This document shows positions 30,413 to 37,618 of a stretch of DNA of 64,000 nt, in pieces. The notes beneath the pieces were generated by a model. That model was not told the origin of the DNA, ran no database searches, and worked only from the letters and a program-made list of their open reading frames with translations. A program made the position numbers and the translations under genes. Source of the DNA: Allomuricauda sp. Lineage in GTDB: Bacteria > Bacteroidota > Bacteroidia > Flavobacteriales > Flavobacteriaceae. Position 1 is the first letter of the stretch, and every line of letters begins with the position of its first letter. The stretch is taken from positions 1 through 64,000 of the forward strand of contig RHLF01000001.1 of NCBI GenBank assembly GCA_003712125.1, given 5' to 3'.

Positions 30413-31600
30413 TTAATCTAAAATCTCAGTTACCTGACCAGCACCAACGGTTCTACCACCTTCACGGATAGCGAAACGAAGACCTACACTCAAGGCGATA
30501 GGTTGGATCAAGTCAACAGTAATGGTCAAGTTATCACCAGGCATTACCATTTCAACACCATCAGGTAAGTTAATGTTACCTGTTACGTCAGTAGTACGCA
30601 CGTAGAACTGCGGACGGTAGTTGTTGTGGAATGGTGTGTGACGACCACCTTCTTCTTTTTTAAGGATATAAACCTCAGCTTTGAATTTCGCATGTGGCTT
30701 AACTGAACCTGGCTTACAGATTACCATTCCTCTTTTGATATCGGTTTTTTCGATACCTCTTAGAAGGATACCTACGTTATCACCAGCTTCTCCACGATCC
30801 AAAATCTTACGGAACATCTCAACACCAGTAATTGTAGAAGCCAATTTTTCAGCACCCATACCAATGATATCTACAGCGTCACCAGTATTGGCGATACCTG
30901 TTTCGATACGACCGGTAGCAACAGTACCCCTACCCGTAATGGTAAAGACATCTTCAACAGGCATCAAGAAATCCTTGTCAACGTCACGTTTTGGTAATTC
31001 GATCCACTCATCAACAGCCTTCATCAATTCCATTACGGTATCAACCCACTTTTGCTCACCATTCAAGGCACCCAAAGCAGAACCAGATATAACAGGACCA
31101 TTGTCACCGTCATACTCGTAAAAAGAAAGCAATTCACGAACTTCCATTTCAACAAGTTCCAAAAGCTCTTCATCGTCAACCATATCAACCTTGTTCAAGA
31201 AAACAACGATTCTTGGAATACCAACCTGACGACCCAATAGGATGTGCTCACGCGTTTGAGGCATAGGACCATCAGTCGCTGCAACAACCAAAATAGCACC
31301 GTCCATTTGGGCAGCACCAGTAACCATGTTCTTCACGTAATCCGCGTGACCTGGACAGTCAACGTGCGCATAGTGACGGTTTTGTGTTTGGTACTCAACG
31401 TGAGATGTATTAATTGTAATACCTCTTTCTTTCTCCTCAGGAGCGTTGTCAATAGAATCAAAGCTTCTTAACTCTGATAAGCCTGCGTTTGCCAATACTG
31501 TGGTAATGGCTGCAGTCAATGTAGTTTTACCATGATCTACGTGTCCAATAGTACCAATGTTAAGGTGTGGTTTGGAACGATCAAAAGTTTCCTTTGCCAT
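30413..31600 (-). CDS. tuf: Elongation factor Tu
   Basis: The protein has 395 residues. It delivers aminoacyl-tRNA to the ribosome. P-loop [15 protein letters not shown], switch [37 protein letters not shown], and C-terminal domains with [13 protein letters not shown] and [10 protein letters not shown]. It is the only tuf in the window and is flanked by tRNA genes on both sides. Confidence 0.99.
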   Translation of the reverse strand: MAKETFDRSKPHLNIGTIGHVDHGKTTLTAAITTVLANAGLSELRSFDSIDNAPEEKERGITINTSHVEYQTQNRHYAHVDCPGHADYVKNMVTGAAQMDGAILVVAATDGPMPQTREHILLGRQVGIPRIVVFLNKVDMVDDEELLELVEMEVRELLSFYEYDGDNGPVISGSALGALNGEQKWVDTVMELMKAVDEWIELPKRDVDKDFLMPVEDVFTITGRGTVATGRIETGIANTGDAVDIIGMGAEKLASTITGVEMFRKILDRGEAGDNVGILLRGIEKTDIKRGMVICKPGSVKPHAKFKAEVYILKKEEGGRHTPFHNNYRPQFYVRTTDVTGNINLPDGVEMVMPGDNLTITVDLIQPIALSVGLRFAIREGGRTVGAGQVTEILD

Positions 31601-31646
31601 TTTAAATGTATTTAATCTTAGTTTATATTAGTGTCAATCTTTATTG

Positions 31647-31718
31647 AGCCAACGACGGGAATTGAACCCGTGACCTCTTCCTTACCAAGGAAACGCTCTA
31701 CCCCTGAGCTACGTCGGC
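31647..31718 (-). tRNA. tRNA-Thr (anticodon GGT)
   Basis: Acceptor GCCGACG/CGTTGGC, D-arm GCTC...GAGC, anticodon loop TTGGTAA, T-loop TTCAATT. No encoded CCA (the sequence after the discriminator T is CAA). It is the tRNA nearest upstream of tuf. Confidence 0.94.
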
Positions 31719-31751
31719 GTAAAGTGTTTAATCTACATCCTTTCAAAAGGA

Positions 31752-31780
31752 AGAGACTCCTGTCTCCACAGGAATGACAT
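31752..31780. repeat. Short palindromic repeat between tRNA genes
   Basis: The stretch agagactcctgtctccaca followed by ggaatgacat contains the stem CCTGT-CTCC-ACAGG. It resembles the small dispersed 'tcattcctg..caggaatc' palindromes found between genes in many bacterial genomes. No second copy is visible in this window. Confidence 0.4.
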
Positions 31781-31796
31781 TGCTGCCATTTTATTG

Positions 31797-31869
31797 AGCG
31801 GGAGACCGGGTTCGAACCGGCGACATTCAGCTTGGAAGGCTGACGCTCTACCAACTGAGCTACTCCCGC
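31797..31869 (-). tRNA. tRNA-Gly (anticodon TCC)
   Basis: Acceptor GCGGGAG/CTCCCGC is perfectly paired. D-arm GCTC...GAGC, anticodon stem CAGCC/GGCTG-like around TTCCAAG, T-loop TTCGAAC. Discriminator T, CCA not encoded. Confidence 0.94.
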
Positions 31870-31954
31870 ATTATCAATTCGTTCAATATTTCAAATAAAA
31901 ATTCCAATTTTTACCAATTCAAATCAGAATTTAAACTTTTCGCTTTTTTTGTTG

Positions 31955-32037
31955 TGGGGAGAGCAGGATTCGAACCTGCGAAGGTAAAAACCAACAGATT
32001 TACAGTCTGTCCTCGTTGGCCGCTTGAGTATCTCCCC
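31955..32037 (-). tRNA. tRNA-Tyr (anticodon GTA), class II with long variable arm
   Basis: Acceptor GGGGAGA/TCTCCCC, anticodon stem ACAGA/TCTGT around CTGTAAA, a long variable arm (TTGGTTTTTACCTTC) and T-loop TTCGAAT. Discriminator A. The 83-nt length fits bacterial tRNA-Tyr. Confidence 0.95.
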
Positions 32038-32061
32038 TACCTTGATTTTCAGTGTATTACG

Positions 32062-32135
32062 AGCCGATAGAGGGACTCGAACCCACGACCTGCTGATTAC
32101 AAATCAGCTGCTCTAGCCAGCTGAGCTATATCGGC
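32062..32135 (-). tRNA. tRNA-Thr (anticodon TGT)
   Basis: Acceptor GCCGATA/TATCGGC is perfectly paired. D-arm GCTC...GAGC, anticodon stem CTGAT/ATCAG around TTGTAAT, T-loop TTCGAGT. It is the first gene of the tRNA-tuf-rpoBC transcription unit, about 46 nt from the predicted start site. Confidence 0.95.
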
Positions 32136-32154
32136 GATTACAGCCCTTTTAAAC

Positions 32155-32183
32155 ACAAAAAAAGCCCGTTATTTCTAACGGAC
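32155..32183 (-). terminator. hpf terminator, overlapping the tRNA-tuf promoter start site
   Basis: On the minus strand GTCCGTTA-GAAA-TAACGGGC (8-bp stem with a wobble) is followed by seven Ts. It lies 54 nt after the hpf stop. The predicted +1 of the downstream promoter (about 32181) falls inside its first arm. Confidence 0.8.
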
Positions 32184-32185
32184 TG

Positions 32186-32215
32186 CAAATGTATATATTT
32201 ATTTTAGGATTCAAA
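32186..32215 (-). promoter_or_regulatory. Consensus promoter for the tRNA-tuf-rpoBC unit
   Basis: On the minus strand TTTG (32215-32212), 18-nt spacer, TACATTTG (32193-32186). This is a full match to the Bacteroidota primary sigma consensus. The bases after it, CAGTCCGTTA, are shared with the rpsU promoter. Confidence 0.7.
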
Positions 32216-32236
32216 ACAAATTTGAAAAAATTTTGG

Positions 32237-32539
32237 CTAAGCGTGAGCCCGCAGTTTTTCTTTCCTTTTCACCAATTGCCGCTCTAAAGAATTACAAGCA
32301 GAATCGACTGCTTCTTCAAATGATTTACATTGTTTTTTAACGATAAATTTATCACGGGGTACATGCACCTTGATTTCAACAATCTTATTTTCCTTGGAAC
32401 TTGTGTTGTCTACCTTCAAATAAACATCCGAACTAATCACCTTATCATAGAACACTTCCAGTTTATCCATTCTGGTTTGGATGAAATCCAGTAATTTTCT
32501 GTCAGCTACAAAATTGACCGATTGGGCATTTACCTTCAT
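32237..32539 (-). CDS. hpf: Ribosome hibernation-promoting factor (HPF/RaiA family)
   Basis: The protein is about 100 residues, the short HPF form. It binds the 30S A/P sites in stationary phase and silences or protects ribosomes. Signatures: MKVNAQSVNFVADRKLLDFI, YLKVDNTSSKENKIVEIKVH, FEEAVDSACNSLERQLVKRK. The start at 32539 (MKVNAQ) fits the family better than the upstream in-frame Met at 32560. It is cotranscribed with xerC and rpsU. Confidence 0.93.
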   Translation of the reverse strand: MKVNAQSVNFVADRKLLDFIQTRMDKLEVFYDKVISSDVYLKVDNTSSKENKIVEIKVHVPRDKFIVKKQCKSFEEAVDSACNSLERQLVKRKEKLRAHA

Positions 32540-32600
32540 AGATTTTGAATTTAGGTCCACCTAGGGCGGATGGGTTAAACATGATTTGGCAATAAACTGC

Positions 32601-33494
32601 TTATTGCCTCTTGCTTCTTGGATGGGCCTTAGCATGTGCTTTTTTGAGTTCCGCAATACTATTATGTGTATACACCTGTGTGGATGCCAAACTGGAGTGA
32701 CCCAACAACTCCTTAACGGCATTTAAATCAGCACCCCTGTTCAAAAGATGGGTAGCGAACGTATGCCGCAATATATGAGGGCTACGCTTTATCTTGGGTG
32801 ATACCTTACTAAGATACTCATTTATAATCCTATAAACAAGGGTTTCATATATTTTGTGACCGCTCTTGGTCAAGAAAAAAAAGTCTTTGTCAACTATCTT
32901 TTCAAGCGTCTCGCGTTTTATCAGATAAGATTCGATCACAGTCTTGAGTGAGGTTACCAAGGGTATGAGACGTTCTTTGTTTCGTTTGCCCAAAACCCGC
33001 ACCGTTCCATTCAAAAAATCGACTTTTTCAATTTTAAGATCAATCAATTCAGCCCGGCGCATACCCGTGGCATATAGCATTTCAATAATTAATTTATCAC
33101 GAACACCCTCGAATGTATCATCAAAGGGCACCTCAGCAAGTATTTTCTCCATTTCAGTCTCTGAAAAGGGAACCTCTACTTTCTTTTCGACTTTTAGCGC
33201 CCGATGTTTTTTCAATGGTGAAGCCTGCAACTGCCCTGATTTGACCAAAAATTTATAGTACGCTTTTAAGGAGGCTATTTTTCTATTGATGGTTCGATTG
33301 TTCAATCCTTTGTTTACCAATTCAACCAACCAGCTTCTAATGATGGTGTAGTCAACGGAAGCAATGTCTAAAATTTCATAGCCTTCGGAACAAAACTCTG
33401 AAAAGTCGATCAAATCGCGGGAATAGGCTTTTACGGTATGACCCGAATAATTCTTTTCAAGTTTTAAATAGGAAAGGAAAGCCTCGATAGCCAT
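32601..33494 (-). CDS. xerC: Tyrosine recombinase XerC/XerD-type
   Basis: The protein has 297 residues. It resolves chromosome dimers at dif. The N-terminal SAM-like DNA-binding domain has FLSYLKLEKNYSGHTVKAYS. The catalytic tetrad is visible: Arg in ATGMRRAELIDLKI, His-x-x-Arg in SPHILRHTFATHLLNRG, His in LLGHSSLASTQVYTH and the nucleophile Tyr in that same motif. The conserved rpsU-xerC-hpf context argues for the housekeeping recombinase rather than a phage or transposon integrase. No att site is seen. Confidence 0.92.
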   Translation of the reverse strand: MAIEAFLSYLKLEKNYSGHTVKAYSRDLIDFSEFCSEGYEILDIASVDYTIIRSWLVELVNKGLNNRTINRKIASLKAYYKFLVKSGQLQASPLKKHRALKVEKKVEVPFSETEMEKILAEVPFDDTFEGVRDKLIIEMLYATGMRRAELIDLKIEKVDFLNGTVRVLGKRNKERLIPLVTSLKTVIESYLIKRETLEKIVDKDFFFLTKSGHKIYETLVYRIINEYLSKVSPKIKRSPHILRHTFATHLLNRGADLNAVKELLGHSSLASTQVYTHNSIAELKKAHAKAHPRSKRQ

Positions 33495-33528
33495 GTATCA
33501 AATGTACTAAAGAGATTGTGATATAAAT

Positions 33529-33562
33529 TAAAAAATCCCGATTGCTCAACGGGATTTTTTAG
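33529..33562 (-). terminator. Hairpin after rpsU
   Basis: AAAAAATCCCG and CGGGATTTTTT arms flank an eight-base loop, with a T-run in both directions. It lies between rpsU and xerC. If active it would make rpsU a mainly separate transcript, with xerC-hpf reached by readthrough. Confidence 0.8.
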
Positions 33563-33578
33563 TATTTCTTGTTTCAGA

Positions 33579-33773
33579 CTATAGTTCTTCTTTGTCCCTA
33601 AGTCCTTGTATATATTGAGCTTTTTGGATTTCAGCTCTTCTTCTTACTGAAGGTTTTGTGAATTGCTGTCTTGAACGCAATTGCCTCATAGTGCCTGTTT
33701 TGTCAAACTTACGTTTGAAACGCTTTAGCGCTCTATCTATATTTTCTCCTTCTTTAACTGGTATTATCAACAT
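33579..33773 (-). CDS. rpsU: 30S ribosomal protein bS21
   Basis: The protein has 64 residues: IIPVKEGENIDRALKRFKRK, FDKTGTMRQLRSRQQFTKPS, VRRRAEIQKAQYIQG. In Flavobacterium johnsoniae bS21 (with bS18 and bS6) hides the 16S anti-Shine-Dalgarno, and rpsU mRNA keeps a strong SD so that bS21-lacking ribosomes translate it. This gene fits that model: its leader carries a 12-nt near-perfect anti-SD complement (33781-33792). Confidence 0.97.
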   Translation of the reverse strand: MLIIPVKEGENIDRALKRFKRKFDKTGTMRQLRSRQQFTKPSVRRRAEIQKAQYIQGLRDKEEL

Positions 33774-33780
33774 AGGCTAC

Positions 33781-33792
33781 AACCTCCTTTCT
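33781..33792 (-). promoter_or_regulatory. Extended Shine-Dalgarno of rpsU
   Basis: The minus strand reads AGAAAGGAGGTT, with GGAGG ending 9 nt before the ATG. It would pair along nearly its whole length with a flavobacterial 16S 3' end (CACCUCCUUUCU). I noticed no comparably strong SD in front of the other genes I checked, consistent with SD-independent initiation in this phylum. Confidence 0.85.
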
Positions 33793-33818
33793 TTAAAATT
33801 TTTCCCTTTAACGGGCTG

Positions 33819-33848
33819 CAAATATACAAAGCTTTTCTTTCTATGAAA
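33819..33848 (-). promoter_or_regulatory. rpsU promoter
   Basis: TATATTTG (33826-33819) is a perfect -7 box. TTTC (33848-33845) lies 18 nt upstream in the -33 place, overlapping the stop end of the acyl-CoA dehydrogenase gene. The following CAGCCCGTTA nearly duplicates the sequence after the tRNA-tuf promoter. Confidence 0.6.
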
Positions 33849-35046
33849 GATTAATTTTAACTTCTTTTTCTTTGCAATCCCTATTGGGCGCTTTGTACTC
33901 TTTTTTATCGATGACAATTTTTGCAATTATTTCCCTCAGAATTTCTGACGTTCCTCCTCCTATAGGTCCAAGACGGCTATCCCTTAGCAAACGTGCCATA
34001 GGATACTCCTCGATATAACCGTAACCGCCCAAAAACTGCAAACAACCATATATTACCTCATCTGCCATTTTGGTTGAACGAAGTTTGGAAATGGTGGCTT
34101 CTTTGACCGCATACTCACCATTTTCCAACATGGCGGCAACAGAATAGTTAAAATATTTGCATACTTCAATATCGGCGTGAAAGTCTGCGACCTTGTGTCG
34201 TAAGGCCTGAAATTGATTGATCGATTTACCAAAAGCCTCTCGTTCAGACATATATTGCAACGCGTACTCTAAGGCGTATTCAGCCCTGGCATGGGCATTG
34301 ATTCCCATGACCAATCGTTCTAGGGCAAAGGCTTCCATGATGAAGGTAAAACCCATACCCTCTTCACCGATAAGGTTCGCTTTTGGAACAACGACATTAT
34401 CAAAGGCCAGTTCAGCGGTATCCGAGGCGCGCCATCCCAACTTATCCAGCTTGCTGGCACTAACGCCTTTACTTTTCAAATCCACAATGAAAAGGCTAAT
34501 ACCTTTATTACCTGCGCTAGGGTCAGTTTTAGCCGCAAGCACTGTGTAGTCACCATAAACCCCATTGGTAATGAACGTTTTTGAACCGTTGATGACATAG
34601 GTATCCCCGTTCTTTGTTGCTGTTGTGCGCATTCCAGCCACATCACTACCACCAAAGGGTTCTGTAACTCCCAGGCATCCCACTTTCTTACCATGGACAC
34701 TTGGAACTAAATAGGCTCTTTTTTGTTCATCATTGGCGTTTTTGTTCAAATGGGTCATTGCCAAATAGGCGTGTGCCCACATCGCCGCGGCGAATCCGCC
34801 AGAATTTATCTTTTGAAGTTCTTCAAGAAAGATGACGGTATAAAATAAATCTAGACCCATACCGTCATAGGCTTCAGAAGTGGCCAAACCGAAATACCCC
34901 ATCTCGCCCATCTTTTCCCAGATAGAAGGGTCTATGGTTCCCTGCTTTTCCCACTTTTCAATATGAGGAGCTACTTCTTTCGTCAAAAAATCCTTTAGGC
35001 TTTGTCTGAATAAATGATGCTCTTCAGTAAAATAATTGGATTGCAT
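33841..35046 (-). CDS. Acyl-CoA dehydrogenase
   Basis: The protein has 401 residues, the standard ACAD fold. It is an FAD enzyme that oxidises acyl-CoA to 2-enoyl-CoA in fatty-acid or branched-chain amino-acid breakdown. Signatures: GCLGVTEPFGGSDVAGMRTT, YVINGSKTFITNGVYGD, FLGGYGYIEEYPMARLLRDS. The C-terminal site reads IGGGTSEI with no Glu where medium-chain enzymes have EGT. Glu in ALERLV (~243) matches the catalytic base position of isovaleryl-CoA and long-chain dehydrogenases. The substrate is therefore more likely branched or long-chain. It is followed 9 nt later in gene order by the HhH protein gene. Confidence 0.92.
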   Translation of the reverse strand: MQSNYFTEEHHLFRQSLKDFLTKEVAPHIEKWEKQGTIDPSIWEKMGEMGYFGLATSEAYDGMGLDLFYTVIFLEELQKINSGGFAAAMWAHAYLAMTHLNKNANDEQKRAYLVPSVHGKKVGCLGVTEPFGGSDVAGMRTTATKNGDTYVINGSKTFITNGVYGDYTVLAAKTDPSAGNKGISLFIVDLKSKGVSASKLDKLGWRASDTAELAFDNVVVPKANLIGEEGMGFTFIMEAFALERLVMGINAHARAEYALEYALQYMSEREAFGKSINQFQALRHKVADFHADIEVCKYFNYSVAAMLENGEYAVKEATISKLRSTKMADEVIYGCLQFLGGYGYIEEYPMARLLRDSRLGPIGGGTSEILREIIAKIVIDKKEYKAPNRDCKEKEVKINLS

Positions 35047-35055
35047 TGCAATTTT

Positions 35056-35901
35056 TTAGAAAGACAAATATAATTTAATCCGTTCAATCTTTTCTTTTGG
35101 AAATCCCTCTACAGCCATCAATTCGTCAAAAGAATCGAAGCTGCCGTTTACCTGGCGCACAGAAACAATGCGTTCCGCCAAACCTCGGGGCAAATAAACC
35201 AGATTCGAAATTTGATCTATTGAGGCCGTATTGATGTTTATTTTTTGGATTGAGGGAGGATGCAACACTTGGTAGCGCTGTAATGTTCGTTCCACAACTT
35301 CAAGTTCTAAACCGTATACGTCACTGAGTTGTTCATTGATCAAAAAGCCGCCCAATCGTTCCCTAAACTTGACTATGCGTGCAGAAAGTATTTCTCCAAT
35401 ACCGTTTATTTGTTGCAGATCACTTGCAGTTGCGGTATTCAAATCAGCAATCTCTCTTACGCTTTCAGCTGACTTTGAAACCCAGTTGTTTTGTTTTTGT
35501 GTCCATTCGGGAAATCTAAAAAAGGGGGCTATTGCGGCCAATAAGGAGTCTGAAACCCCGGTGACCTCTTGAAACTCTTCTGCAGAATTGACATACTCAC
35601 CATATCCTCTGAACGCTTCCAGTCGATCGATTTCTCGAACGGACATCCCCAAGGCATAACCTTTGTAGTCTGTAATAAAATTGGGGTTGAATGGATACAT
35701 TTTTACAGCATCCTTCGATAATCCAACAAGCTTCAAACTGTCAATTACGGCTTGCTCTTCGGTACCCAAATGAAAATTGGTTTTGGTACTGGTAGCATTC
35801 CATTTAATGAAGAAATAAGCTCCTTGCAATAGAATAATGGTCAGTAGCAAAAAGAAAATCCCACTTCGTTCCTGCTTATTGAACTTGAAGTGGGATTTCA
35901 T
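35056..35901 (-). CDS. Helix-hairpin-helix (ComEA-like) protein
   Basis: The protein has 281 residues. One N-terminal membrane anchor (IFFLLLTIILLQGAYFFI, ~15-32) is followed by repeated HhH units: LNTATASDLQQINGIGEILS (~155-175), ININTASIDQISNLVYLPRG (~222-241) and FDELMAVEGFPKEKIERIKL. ComEA-type HhH proteins bind DNA non-specifically. This longer flavobacterial version has a cytoplasmic or periplasmic HhH array of unknown job, possibly DNA uptake or envelope DNA binding. No other competence genes are nearby. Confidence 0.85.
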   Translation of the reverse strand: MKSHFKFNKQERSGIFFLLLTIILLQGAYFFIKWNATSTKTNFHLGTEEQAVIDSLKLVGLSKDAVKMYPFNPNFITDYKGYALGMSVREIDRLEAFRGYGEYVNSAEEFQEVTGVSDSLLAAIAPFFRFPEWTQKQNNWVSKSAESVREIADLNTATASDLQQINGIGEILSARIVKFRERLGGFLINEQLSDVYGLELEVVERTLQRYQVLHPPSIQKININTASIDQISNLVYLPRGLAERIVSVRQVNGSFDSFDELMAVEGFPKEKIERIKLYLSF

Positions 35902-35916
35902 TTGATTTGTTTTCGT

Positions 35917-37533
35917 TTATTTGCCCGACCCGGCTTTTATAGCTCCCATGTAACGCTGCAATTGTTTTTTCACTACAGGGAACAAGAAATAGAGTCCGAC
36001 CATGTTCGGGAATACCATGGCAAAAATCATGGCATCTGAAAATGCCCAAATTGAATCCATACTTGCTGCAGCACCAATGATAACAAACACACAGAAAAGT
36101 AGTTTATAGGTCAAATCGGTCTTCTTACCTCTTCCAAAAAGGTACTTCCAGGATTGCAATCCGTAGTAAGACCATGAAATCATGGTTGAAACGGCAAAGA
36201 GTACCACTGCAATCGTAAGGAATATGTTGGAGAATGGTATGTACTCACCAAAGGCTTTGGAAGTAATTCCTGCACCTTCATAGGCGATTCCATCAATCAA
36301 AACGGCTCCGGTGCCGTCACCTCCATAATCAAAGAAGCCACCAAAGTTGAAGATGATGATTACCAATGCTGTCATGGTACAAATAACCACGGTATCAATA
36401 AAAGGCTCTAAGAGCGCTACAAGTCCTTCAGATGCAGAATATTTTGTTTTCACTGCTGAATGGGCAATAGAGGCAGATCCAGCACCGGCCTCGTTTGAAA
36501 AAGCCGCCCTTCTGAATCCAACCAAAAGTACTCCAATGACACCACCAACACCTATTGCTGTCGGATTAAATGCTTCGCGAACAATTAGCCCAATGGCATC
36601 ATCGATCAATGGGAAATTGCTAAAAATGATATACAAACAGCAAATGATATACATCAAGGCCATAAAGGGTACCACCTTTTCGGTAACAGAGGCGATTCTT
36701 TTGATACCACCTATAATAATTATGGCGACCAAAACGGCTAGAACAACACCGATAATGGTACCGGCCATTGCACTTTCCCATCCGAAAAGCTCTTTGACCA
36801 CAATCGTCGCTTGGTTGGATTGGGCCGCGTTTCCTCCTCCAAAGGAGCCTCCTATACAGAACACGGCAAATAAAGCTGCTGCTATTTTTCCAAGCACCTT
36901 AAACCCTTTTTCTTTGAGCCCTTTGCTGATATAATACATGGGGCCACCATACACCGTTCCGTTCTCATCTACATCACGGTATTGAACCCCCAAGGTACAC
37001 TCAACAAATTTCGTCGACATACCCAGCAGTCCGCAAATAATCATCCAAAAGGTAGCTCCGGGGCCACCCAAGGCAATTGCCAAGGCAACACCTGCTATAT
37101 TTCCATTTCCAACGGTACCTGACACCGCAGTGGCCAAGGCCTGGAAATGGCTTACCTCGCCCTCTTGACTCTCATCACGAATGGTGTCTGGTAAATCTCC
37201 ATCGACCACATTTACGGCAGCTTTTTCCACTCCGTGGCCTTCAGGTGACTCTAAATCATCATATTTACCTCGTACTACGTTTATGGCAGTCCAAAAATGT
37301 CGAATGTTGGGAAACCCAAAATAAAGGGTAAAAAACAATGCACTACCTACCAATAGAATCAACACAAAAGGGGTGCCCGCAATTTCAAAGAAAATCACAT
37401 TATTAAAAAAATCAGAAACGGGTTGAAAAGCCTGATCAATTTTTTGATCTAAACCTACTTCTTCGGTCTCTTGGGAAAAGGTTAGTAAAGGAAAAAAGGC
37501 AATAGCCAAAAAAGAAAGAAGTCGATGCTTCAT
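35917..37533 (-). CDS. Alanine/glycine:cation symporter family protein (AGCS)
   Basis: The protein has 538 residues with ~10 membrane helices. It imports alanine or glycine with Na+ or H+. Family signatures are TAVSGTVGNGNIAGVALAIA, GGPGATFWMIICGLLGMSTK and FSNEAGAGSASIAHSAVKTK. It carries an extra N-terminal signal-like helix (MKHRLLSFLAIAFFPLLTFS) and a hydrophilic linker before the first core helix, a pattern common in marine flavobacteria. The substrate is not determinable from sequence. Confidence 0.93.
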   Translation of the reverse strand: MKHRLLSFLAIAFFPLLTFSQETEEVGLDQKIDQAFQPVSDFFNNVIFFEIAGTPFVLILLVGSALFFTLYFGFPNIRHFWTAINVVRGKYDDLESPEGHGVEKAAVNVVDGDLPDTIRDESQEGEVSHFQALATAVSGTVGNGNIAGVALAIALGGPGATFWMIICGLLGMSTKFVECTLGVQYRDVDENGTVYGGPMYYISKGLKEKGFKVLGKIAAALFAVFCIGGSFGGGNAAQSNQATIVVKELFGWESAMAGTIIGVVLAVLVAIIIIGGIKRIASVTEKVVPFMALMYIICCLYIIFSNFPLIDDAIGLIVREAFNPTAIGVGGVIGVLLVGFRRAAFSNEAGAGSASIAHSAVKTKYSASEGLVALLEPFIDTVVICTMTALVIIIFNFGGFFDYGGDGTGAVLIDGIAYEGAGITSKAFGEYIPFSNIFLTIAVVLFAVSTMISWSYYGLQSWKYLFGRGKKTDLTYKLLFCVFVIIGAAASMDSIWAFSDAMIFAMVFPNMVGLYFLFPVVKKQLQRYMGAIKAGSGK

Positions 37534-37618
37534 GATATTGGTTTTGGTATGTTAGTTATTTGTAAGGGTGACAATATCCTAAAAATATTTGGCGCAATCA
37601 AATTTGCGTTGGCATTCG

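Noticed and set aside
30285-32140. Integration hotspot or genomic island at the tRNA cluster
   Set aside because: The tRNAs are in the conserved tuf-secE context and no partial tRNA duplicates or phage genes are present.
32601-33494. Integrase of a mobile element
   Set aside because: Sits in the conserved rpsU-xerC-hpf order, with no att-like direct repeats or cargo genes; it is the housekeeping Xer recombinase.
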